From the NCBI GenBank assembly GCA_016124855.1, contig WGMX01000054.1:1-64000 (forward strand): 64,000 nucleotides of DNA, given 5' to 3'. This document shows positions 57,765-64,000 of the stretch, piece after piece; position 1 is the first letter of the stretch, and the number at the start of each line of letters is the position of its first letter. Origin of the DNA: Anaerolineaceae bacterium. Lineage in GTDB: Bacteria > Chloroflexota > Anaerolineae > Aggregatilineales > Phototrophicaceae. The notes beneath the pieces are model-generated. The model was not told where the DNA came from, made no database searches, and saw only the letters and a list, made by a program, of their open reading frames with translations. The position numbers and the translations under genes are program-made.

Positions 57765-58154
57765 ATGATGTCGCGTGTTGTCCACTTTGAAATTCATGCC
57801 GAAAACCCCGCGCGAGCCAGCCAGTTTTATGCCACCGTCTTTGGTTGGGTGATTCAGAGAATGGGCGACTTAGACTATTGGCTCATCACAACCGGTACGC
57901 CTGATCAAAAGGGCATTGATGGCGGATTGTTCCCGCGACGTGGCCCGGAGCCTATCGAGCCTAATCCCATTTCGGCTTTCGTATGCAGTATCGATGTCGA
58001 AAATATTGATACGGCCTTAGGTCAGGTGCTGACGGCAGGTGGCGAAATAGTCGTTCCCAAGCGAGCCTTTGCCGGAATCGGTTGGTCAGCCTACTGTAAA
58101 GACACCGAAGGCAATATTTTTGGCGTATCCCAGAATGATCCGAACGCGAGGTAA
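57765..58154 (+). CDS. VOC-superfamily protein 2 of the operon
   Basis: Starting at the first ATG of MMSRVVHFEIHAENP (AAAAGGAG upstream) the product has 129 residues. It is a single VOC domain of the 'glyoxalase-like, CFP-30' type: HFEIHAENPARASQFYATVFGW, DYWLITTGTP, GIDGGLFPRRGP, FVCSIDVENIDTALGQVLTAGGEIVVPK and DTEGNIFGVSQND. The longer frame upstream overlaps the previous gene and lacks a ribosome site. Confidence 0.87.
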   Translation: MMSRVVHFEIHAENPARASQFYATVFGWVIQRMGDLDYWLITTGTPDQKGIDGGLFPRRGPEPIEPNPISAFVCSIDVENIDTALGQVLTAGGEIVVPKRAFAGIGWSAYCKDTEGNIFGVSQNDPNAR

Positions 58155-58157
58155 TCC

Positions 58158-58544
58158 ATGATGAACAATGAATCGGTTGCCTTGTGGTTGAGCAATTACG
58201 TCGAAGCATGGAAAAGTTATGATCCGGAAGCTATTCGCGCCTTATTCAGCGAAGATGCCCGTTATTACTATTCGCCCTATAGCGATCCGCTTGAAGGACG
58301 TGAGGCGATTGTCGCAGATTGGCTGGACAATCCCGATAAGCCCGGTACGTTTCAGGCGGAATATAAGCTGCTTGCCACCAATGGTAATTTGGTGGTTGCT
58401 AATGGACGAACAACCTATTTTGAAAACGATGGCAAAACATTTCAGCGTGAGTTTGACAATATCTTTGTGTTGGAATTTGATGAAACGGGCAAGTGCAGCC
58501 TGTTTAAAGAATGGTATATGAAGAAACCTGTAAGCAACGATTGA
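58158..58544 (+). CDS. NTF2-like (SnoaL-type) protein
   Basis: The 128-residue product has the cone-shaped NTF2/SnoaL pattern: WLSNYVEAWKSYDPEAIRALFSEDARYYYSPYSDPLEGREAIVADW, then strands LLATNGNLVVANGRTTYF and DNIFVLEFDETGKCSLFKEWYMKKP. Relatives are isomerases, cyclases or binding proteins, and no catalytic residues can be assigned. The start is three bases after the VOC stop, indicating coupled translation. Confidence 0.85.
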   Translation: MMNNESVALWLSNYVEAWKSYDPEAIRALFSEDARYYYSPYSDPLEGREAIVADWLDNPDKPGTFQAEYKLLATNGNLVVANGRTTYFENDGKTFQREFDNIFVLEFDETGKCSLFKEWYMKKPVSND

Positions 58545-58575
58545 CTGTTGGCGATGATTAAAAGGGGAAAGAGAC

Positions 58576-59658
58576 ATGACCTCCAATCGACTGTATATTG
58601 GCACGAATAAAGGACTGATGACCTTTGACAAGAAAGGGCAGGCATGGGAACTGACTCAGGAGTCTCACCAAGCCATTCCCGTTTCTTATGCGGCGGTTGA
58701 TCCGCGCAATGGAACGCTTTGGGCGTGTCTCGATCATGGGCATTGGGGCTGCAAGCTGCACCGTTCTAAAGATGGTGGCAAAACATGGGAGGAAGTTGCC
58801 GCGCCCGCTTACCCCGAAGGCACAGAACGCGAACCGGGCGTGCCGGCTAAAGTCAGCTATATTTGGTATCTCGCGCCGGGGAGTAAAGCCCAAGCCGGAC
58901 GTTTATACGTGGGTGTTGAACCGGGCGGTTTGTTCATCAGCGATGATGGCGGTGATAGTTTCCAGTTAGTCGAGTCTTTATGGAATCACCCATCGCGCGA
59001 GAAAAATTGGTTCGGCGGTGGGCGTGACTTTCCCGGCTGCTGCTCGATTCAAGTTGATCCGCGTGACGACCAGCACATCGTCATTGGCATCAGCGTCGGC
59101 GGCGTGTTCGAAAGCTGCGATGGCGGCAAAACGTGGGCAGGTAAAAATAAAGGACTCAAAGCCTGCTATCTGCCTAATCCGTTTGCGGAATACGGGCATG
59201 ATCCGCACTTCATGTTGATGTCGCCTTCTAATCCGGATGTGATGTGGCAGCAAAACCACTGTGGCATCTTCCGCACCGAAAATGGTGGCGAAAGCTGGGA
59301 TGATATTTCGCAGAAAGACGCACCGGCGTTTTTTGGCTTCGCGGTGGCTTTGGATAGTCAAGATGAGAAGACCGCTTGGGTCGTTCCGGCGGTAAGTGAT
59401 GAATATCGGGTCGCAGTCAAAGAGGCGCTGTGTGTCTCGCGCACTGAAGATGGCGGGAAAACATGGACAGCCTTACGCAGCGGGCTGCCTCAGCAAAATT
59501 GTTTTGATCTGGTTTATCGCCACGCCCTCGATATCAGTGGTGACCGGCTGGCTTTTGGCACGACAACCGGCAACCTTTACGTCTCGGATGATCGCGGCGA
59601 TCATTGGGAATGCCTAACGTATCATCTGCCGCCGGTGTATTCGGTGCGCTTTGGTTAG
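58576..59658 (+). CDS. BNR/Asp-box repeat protein (sialidase/VPS10-like propeller)
   Basis: The 360-residue protein contains six or seven Asp-box repeats: SKDGGKTWEE, SDDGGDSFQL, SCDGGKTWAG, TENGGESWDD, TEDGGKTWTA and SDDRGDHWEC. These mark a six- or seven-bladed propeller as in sialidases and the photosystem factor HCF136. There is no signal peptide, unlike true sialidases. The catalytic Arg triad and Tyr of sialidases are not obvious. It closes the ThiS/VOC operon, and its stop codon overlaps that of the converging SLC13 gene by four bases (59655-59658). Confidence 0.85.
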   Translation: MTSNRLYIGTNKGLMTFDKKGQAWELTQESHQAIPVSYAAVDPRNGTLWACLDHGHWGCKLHRSKDGGKTWEEVAAPAYPEGTEREPGVPAKVSYIWYLAPGSKAQAGRLYVGVEPGGLFISDDGGDSFQLVESLWNHPSREKNWFGGGRDFPGCCSIQVDPRDDQHIVIGISVGGVFESCDGGKTWAGKNKGLKACYLPNPFAEYGHDPHFMLMSPSNPDVMWQQNHCGIFRTENGGESWDDISQKDAPAFFGFAVALDSQDEKTAWVVPAVSDEYRVAVKEALCVSRTEDGGKTWTALRSGLPQQNCFDLVYRHALDISGDRLAFGTTTGNLYVSDDRGDHWECLTYHLPPVYSVRFG

Positions 59659-61505
59659 GCCAGACCGAGATGCCAGAATAGAGCCATGCCAACAAGCAGC
59701 ATGATGAATGACAGCACCGTAAGCATCCAGCCAATGCGGAAGAAGTCTACGAACCGGTAATTTGCAGGTGCGATCATCAAGATGTTAACAGGATGGGCAA
59801 TCGGCGTTAGGAATGAAGCCGAGCAGGCAATGGCTGAGGCGACCGCAATCGCCTGAGGGCTGGTATGCAAACTAATTGCTGCGCTGATGAGGATGGGCGC
59901 GGCAATCAAGGTTGAAACTTGCCCACCGATTGCTTGGGTCAGTAATCCGGTGAAGATATACGCACCTGCGGCTAAACCCAGTGGGCCGAGCGGCCCAACC
60001 AACTTAACGACGAGTTCGCCCATTGAACTGGCTAAACCTGTATTGATCATCGCGATACTCAGCGGATACATTCCGGCTATAAGAATGAGTGCCTGCCACT
60101 CCATGGTGCGGTAGGCTTCTTCAATGGTGATGATTCCAGTCAAGAAAATGATGACTACCCCGATCAGCGTCGCTAGAAAGACGGGGGAGCCAAGTATCGA
60201 GGCGAGTATGACACCAAGTGTCACGGTGACGGCGATGGCAGCCTGCCGCCACGCAACCGGTTGGTCACCCTTATCGGTTTCAAGGGCTAGAAAATCCGGA
60301 TTGCGTTGCAGCGCCTTCAAGCGATTTGGCGGGCCAACCAACAGCAGTGAGTCGCCGGGACGAAGTTTGAAATCCGCCACATCGGTTCGGTAGCTTCGAC
60401 CGTCCCGTAACAGGGCGACCGCCGTAAAGCCATACTTGCGGCGAAATTCAATCTCTTTGAGCGACCGCCCTTCAGCCCGTGAATGAGGGGCGAGGATAAT
60501 TTCGATAAACGATACTCCGCGCGTACTGATGTGTCCGTTCGTGGCTGCGTCGCGCCCGATTTCGAATCCCTGAGCCGTCAACTGATTGACACGATCTTCG
60601 CGCCCGATGGTGAGCAAGATGTCCCCTTCTTGAATCATCTGCTGTGGCGATGGGGCGAAGATTGCCTGCCGTCCATGCCAGATAGCGGCGACACTCAGCC
60701 CTAATCGTCCACCGATTTCAGTTTCGGCCAGTGTTTTTTCGACCATTCCCGATAGAGGCGGTACACGAATTTCCCAGAGACGTTCTCCTAATTGGTAAGC
60801 GTCCTCAAGGTCACTTCCGGTATGGCGAATAAAATTTTGCTCTGGAGATGGTTCACGGTCGGGGAGCAGCCGGCTGCCGAGGAATGTCAGAAAGGCAATG
60901 CCCGCCAGCGCGATCAGGCCGCCGGTCGGTGTGAAGTCGAGGACGTTCAGCGGTTCTTGCGGCGGATTAGCGGCGCGCAGCAAATCACTGGCAAGTATAT
61001 TTGCGGTGGTGAAGTAAGTCGCGGCTCCACCGAGTAAGCTGCCGTAAGCGATGGGTATGAGCAGTTTGCTTGGCTTGACGTGGGTACGGCGTGCCAGTTC
61101 CATCGCGGTCGGCAAAATCAACGCTCCGGCGGCCAGATTGTTCATGAACAGTGAAAAGAAAGCCGTCGTAAACGTCAGCAAACCGATGAGCCGCCATTCT
61201 GACTGACCGCTGACGCTCAAGATACGTCGGGCTAACCAGCGGGTTACGCCGGTACGGTCAAGGCAGCGGGTAATCACAAACAGGCAAAACAGGGTTACGA
61301 TGACGGGCTGCGACAACCCGCTCAGTGCTTTGGATGCATTAGCAGGTGTCTGTTCCGGCCCCAGCACGCCCAGTCCCAAAAATTGGGCAACTGCCAGCGA
61401 TACAGCGATGATAATGGCAGCAACATCTAGGCGCAGGCGATTGGTAAGAATCAACACTAAAGGAACGGCGATCACGCCAATCACGAATAATTGAGGGATT
61501 GTCAC
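59655..61505 (-). CDS. SLC13/DASS-family permease with two TrkA-C domains
   Basis: The 616-residue protein starts at GTG 61505 (AGGAG seven bases upstream). It has two blocks of about five to six membrane helices (1-180 and 420-616) separated by two RCK C-terminal (TrkA-C) domains (about 240-390: GLSVAAIWHGRQAI, QEGDILLTIGRED, RKYGFTAVALLRDGRSY, RPGDSLLLVGPP). This is the layout of the CitT/SLC13 Na+/dicarboxylate or sulfate family with regulatory insertions. FLMNNLAAGALILPTAMELA is the first hairpin motif. The divergent LysR gene probably controls it. Confidence 0.9.
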   Translation of the reverse strand: MTIPQLFVIGVIAVPLVLILTNRLRLDVAAIIIAVSLAVAQFLGLGVLGPEQTPANASKALSGLSQPVIVTLFCLFVITRCLDRTGVTRWLARRILSVSGQSEWRLIGLLTFTTAFFSLFMNNLAAGALILPTAMELARRTHVKPSKLLIPIAYGSLLGGAATYFTTANILASDLLRAANPPQEPLNVLDFTPTGGLIALAGIAFLTFLGSRLLPDREPSPEQNFIRHTGSDLEDAYQLGERLWEIRVPPLSGMVEKTLAETEIGGRLGLSVAAIWHGRQAIFAPSPQQMIQEGDILLTIGREDRVNQLTAQGFEIGRDAATNGHISTRGVSFIEIILAPHSRAEGRSLKEIEFRRKYGFTAVALLRDGRSYRTDVADFKLRPGDSLLLVGPPNRLKALQRNPDFLALETDKGDQPVAWRQAAIAVTVTLGVILASILGSPVFLATLIGVVIIFLTGIITIEEAYRTMEWQALILIAGMYPLSIAMINTGLASSMGELVVKLVGPLGPLGLAAGAYIFTGLLTQAIGGQVSTLIAAPILISAAISLHTSPQAIAVASAIACSASFLTPIAHPVNILMIAPANYRFVDFFRIGWMLTVLSFIMLLVGMALFWHLGLA

Positions 61506-61565
61506 ACGAGAACTCCTGCACGGGGGTCAAACCCTGACCAGCCGATGACGACTACATTGATAACA

Positions 61566-61595
61566 TTACCAAGTTAATGCAAACCTAGTTATAAT
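61566..61595 (+). promoter_or_regulatory. Promoter of the LysR-type gene, possible autoregulatory region
   Basis: TTACCA (61566-61571, 4 of 6) and TATAAT (61590-61595) are 18 bp apart. A second GGTTATAATGC-like block overlaps the start codon at 61618-61628, repeating AGTTATAATGC at 61587-61597. The region also serves the divergent permease gene, as is usual for LysR targets. Confidence 0.45.
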
Positions 61596-61624
61596 GCCAA
61601 TACATATCGCTTATACAGGTTATA

Positions 61625-62533
61625 ATGCTGGATTATAACGTGATGCCGCTCAATCTTCACCTGTTACGTATATTTACGACGGTTGCGTCCAGCGGCAGCT
61701 TTAGCCAAGCCGCAAGGCACTTATATATTAGCCAACCCGCCGTTTCGCGTGGGGTTCAGGAACTCGAACGCCAGCTGAATCTGACGCTGGTTGACCGTTC
61801 TATGAACAGCTTTACGCTGACCGAAGGTGGACGGCTGTTGTACCAGCACGGACTGCATATTTTCGCTGCTGAACGGGCTGCCGAAGTGGCGCTCGAGGAA
61901 CTGCACGGCTTGGTACGTGGACAGTTGGCGCTGGGAGCCAGCCAGACCATCGGCACTTATTTACTACCACCGTTGCTGCGACAGTTTCACCGGCGTTATG
62001 CGGGTGTGCGTTTGATGCTCGACATTTTAAACACTCACCAGATTCTGGAACGGTTGGTCAGTGCGCCGCTGGATTTGGCTTTTGTCGAGGGGCCGGTCGA
62101 TTTGCCCAACTTGATTATCACGCCTTGGCGGGTGGATACGCTGGTGGTCATTGCTGCGCCGGACAATCACTTGGCACATAAACAACCACTTTCACTAACC
62201 GATCTACTTGCCGAGCCATTCATTATGCGCGAAGTCGGGTCAGGTACGCGTGAAAATATTGAACGGGAATTACATACACGTGGTTTACAACTGAATACCG
62301 CCATGGAACTGGGCGGCACATCAGCCATTAAGGAAGCAGTGGCCGCTGGCTTGGGTATATCCATTGTTTCCGATGCGACGATCAAGCTTGAACGTCAGGT
62401 TGGTACACTGGTGGTATTGGATGTGCCGGATTTCATCCTTACGCGCACGATGAGTCAGGTGATGGTCGCCGAACGACCACTCAGCCGCGCGGCGACCATC
62501 TTTCAGTCAATGTTGCTGGAAACGACTGAATAG
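61625..62533 (+). CDS. LysR-family transcriptional regulator
   Basis: The 302-residue product has the LysR winged helix at the N-terminus (LHLLRIFTTVASSGSFSQAARHLYISQPAVSRGVQELERQLNLTLVDR) and a periplasmic-binding-protein-like effector domain (QLALGASQTIGTYLLPPLLRQFHRRYAGVRL ... EVGSGTRENIERELHTRGL ... IKEAVAAGLGISIVSDATIKLE). The effector part recalls CysB/CysL/YeiE-type regulators, which respond to sulfur metabolites, consistent with an SLC13 target. The true start may be ATG 61643 (MPLNLHLL), six codons in. Confidence 0.9.
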   Translation: MLDYNVMPLNLHLLRIFTTVASSGSFSQAARHLYISQPAVSRGVQELERQLNLTLVDRSMNSFTLTEGGRLLYQHGLHIFAAERAAEVALEELHGLVRGQLALGASQTIGTYLLPPLLRQFHRRYAGVRLMLDILNTHQILERLVSAPLDLAFVEGPVDLPNLIITPWRVDTLVVIAAPDNHLAHKQPLSLTDLLAEPFIMREVGSGTRENIERELHTRGLQLNTAMELGGTSAIKEAVAAGLGISIVSDATIKLERQVGTLVVLDVPDFILTRTMSQVMVAERPLSRAATIFQSMLLETTE

Positions 62534-62594
62534 GCATTCGTTTTGTGCTACAATGCGGTTTGAAATAGTGTCATAAACGGAATGGATAATCGTC

Positions 62595-63140
62595 GTGAAT
62601 GTAATGCTGCGCCGCTGGCTGCGCTTAATCATTATCGTCGGGCTGGTGCTGGCAGTAGATCAGGTGACCAAACGGCTAATTGTGGATAATCTGATTCTCG
62701 GTGAAACACGCCGTATCATTCCGTTTCTGAGTCCCTTGTTCCAAATTGTTCGCAGCCATAACACCGGCGCTTCGTTTGGTTTGCTGCCGTGGGCAGGTGA
62801 TCTATTCACCATCATTGCATTGATAGTCGTTTGTATTCTGGTATATATGTACCCGCGCATCCCCGATAGCAAGCCCTTAGCTTGGTTAGCGACGGGTTTA
62901 ATCGTCGGCGGCGCATTAGGCAATGCCTTAGATCGCTTGTCCTACGGATACGTAGTCGATTTTATTAATTACCAGATTCCCGGTGTAATTTCGAACGTAT
63001 CCAATTTAGCTGACCATGCCATTGTGATTGGCGTGATTCTGTTCTTTATCAGTAGTTGGCGGGACGAACGGGCAAACGCCGAGAAAACACCACCTTTGCA
63101 GCCCAACACCGAAACACCGCAGCAGCCTCCTACCCAATGA
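62595..63140 (+). CDS. lspA: Lipoprotein signal peptidase (signal peptidase II)
   Basis: The 181-residue protein has four membrane helices and the LspA blocks: LVLAVDQVTKRLIVDNL, RSHNTGASFGLLPW, GGALGNALDRLSYGYVVDFINY and NVSNLADHAIVIGVILFF. The two catalytic Asp residues are in YVVDF and LADHA. It cuts lipoprotein signal peptides after lipid transfer, consistent with the several lipoproteins in this window. I use the GTG at 62595; ATG 62604 is an alternative. The C-terminal 25 residues are disordered (TPPLQPNTETPQQPPTQ). Confidence 0.95.
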   Translation: MNVMLRRWLRLIIIVGLVLAVDQVTKRLIVDNLILGETRRIIPFLSPLFQIVRSHNTGASFGLLPWAGDLFTIIALIVVCILVYMYPRIPDSKPLAWLATGLIVGGALGNALDRLSYGYVVDFINYQIPGVISNVSNLADHAIVIGVILFFISSWRDERANAEKTPPLQPNTETPQQPPTQ

Positions 63141-63380
63141 TTGGCTAACTGGCTCATTACAAGCCAATAAAGTACCCGTATCGTTAAGCATCAAGACCAC
63201 AATTGAATAATTACAATAGACATTAAAGGAGAAATGCGCCAAAATATAACTTATTCGTATAATTGAACTACTTACCATTCTGGAGCATAAATCGATTTGT
63301 TTTCGTCGTAAAAGGTTGTTTCGTAAATAGATAATATCCGGTTTCGAATAGTTCATTATAAAGTGCTGAGGAGGTCTGCC

Positions 63381-64000
63381 ATGTCTATCTCTCCCCAACA
63401 GATCGAGCAGTTCAACAAAGAGGGCTATTTTATTATTGAAAATGCCGTCACCGGGCAGCAGCTTGAAATGCTGCGTCGAGAATGTCAGCGTTATGTTGAT
63501 GCTTTTGAAGCCGAAATGGAAAGACTCGACGTGAACCGTCTCGGCATTTCACACTACAAGAAGCGCTATTTTATCGACAATCGGGGTTACGAAAGCGCCG
63601 AAATTGCGGATTTCTTGACGAGCGAACTGATGACGGATGTCTGCCGCTCCATTTTGGGTGATGAGGCTTATTTGTATAATGAGCAGTATGTGGTCAAAGT
63701 GGCTGATGTCGGAACCAAATTTGGCTGGCATCAAGACTCAGGCTATATCGACCATTATCACGATCCGTTCTTGACATGCTGGGTGGCATTGGATGATATG
63801 ACGGTAGAGAATGGCACGCTGTACGTCCTGCCGTATGAACGCGCCAAAATGCATCCGACCGACTTATTTGAGCACATGACTGAAGACCAGACTAACGATA
63901 AAGTGGGTTATTACGGCGATGATCCCGGCATTCCGGTGCTGGTTCCCGCCGGAAGCATGGTCGTTTTTTCCAGCCGCTTGTTTCATCGCAGCGGCGCGAA
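63381..64000 (+). CDS. Phytanoyl-CoA dioxygenase (PhyH) family protein (partial)
   Basis: The gene starts at ATG 63381 with GAGGAGG about eight bases upstream and runs off the window end after 206 codons without a stop. The product belongs to the PhyH Fe(II)/2-oxoglutarate dioxygenases: QIEQFNKEGYFIIENAVTG at the start, the iron-binding WHQDSGYI (His-x-Asp), WVALDDMTVENGTLYVLPY, and the distal ligand in FSSRLFHRSG. These enzymes hydroxylate diverse small molecules. The upstream 240 bases hold AT-rich TATAAT-like sequences (63258-63263) but no clear -35. Confidence 0.9.
   Translation, partial: MSISPQQIEQFNKEGYFIIENAVTGQQLEMLRRECQRYVDAFEAEMERLDVNRLGISHYKKRYFIDNRGYESAEIADFLTSELMTDVCRSILGDEAYLYNEQYVVKVADVGTKFGWHQDSGYIDHYHDPFLTCWVALDDMTVENGTLYVLPYERAKMHPTDLFEHMTEDQTNDKVGYYGDDPGIPVLVPAGSMVVFSSRLFHRSGA

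Noticed and set aside
63229..63263. Short frame MRQNITYSYN after AAGGAG upstream of the PhyH gene
   Set aside because: Only ten codons, no conservation evidence, and the surrounding sequence is AT-rich.

Overview
The window is a chromosomal stretch of a bacterium that is most probably a member of the Chloroflexota (Anaerolineae-like). This is an inference from gene style, because no rRNA or marker phylogeny is available here. The clues are lipoproteins and membrane proteins with long Thr/Glu/Ala 'TEATAEAT' linkers, Ser/Thr kinases joined to 2TM modules, a single-chain alpha+beta glycyl-tRNA synthetase, secreted propeller proteins fused to cytochrome c, and TPR proteins with acidic 'DWL' repeats. 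I found no rRNA, tRNA, CRISPR array, insertion sequence or prophage gene. Coding density is high and most genes are chromosomal housekeeping or envelope genes.

Layout. 1-6.7 kb: macrodomain, YbaK-type deacylase, CoA-binding protein, Mfd, GNAT. 6.8-17 kb (mostly minus strand): phosphoesterase, a sorbosone-dehydrogenase-like lipoprotein with a C-terminal cytochrome c, LysE exporter, a peptidyl-tRNA hydrolase fused to a DUF2087-like domain, an NHL-type propeller, an ABC exporter with a well-formed promoter/operator, and a membrane protein/lipoprotein pair. 17-22.5 kb (mostly plus): a trypsin-like protease followed by a free-standing copy of its own N-terminal domain, an SDR, a possible non-coding RNA, a YceI-domain protein, a membrane-anchored TIR protein and a cytochrome P460-like protein. 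22.5-35 kb (mostly minus): Uma2, M42 peptidase, cytochrome c lipoprotein, DusB, DUF1684, GlyRS, EamA and VOC genes. 35.3-42.2 kb (plus): the most striking region, seven gene products (six small 2TM proteins and one Ser/Thr kinase) that share an N-terminal I-R-x-R-V/I-E helix, two membrane helices and a near-identical C-terminal tail around RL[TS]xDGEL, with a secreted protein among them and a GAF protein just after. 42.3-51 kb (minus): two large acidic proteins built from DWL motifs and TPRs, then nucleoside diphosphate kinase and a membrane TPR protein. 51.2-64 kb: Uma2, secreted propeller, subtilase, orphan BMP-type binding protein, an operon with a ThiS/MoaD-like carrier, VOC and NTF2-like proteins and a BNR-repeat protein, an SLC13 permease divergent from a LysR regulator, LspA, and the start of a PhyH dioxygenase.

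Between the genes there are at least three dispersed repeat families. The first is a roughly 140-bp element made of degenerate units of 43, 41 and 38 bp, with copies at 1499, 14830 and 34469. The second is a set of five near-perfect hairpins with different stems but the same CCTAC[GA]A tail, at 15176, 18648, 24656, 28876 and 35120. The third is a roughly 80-bp element at 19566 and 35848. A 125-bp three-way-junction dyad lies between ndk and the next gene. The best candidates for an undescribed system are the kinase/2TM/RLTDDGEL-tail cluster and the neighbouring TPR/DWL scaffold-like proteins. I could not search databases, so novelty is not established for any of them.
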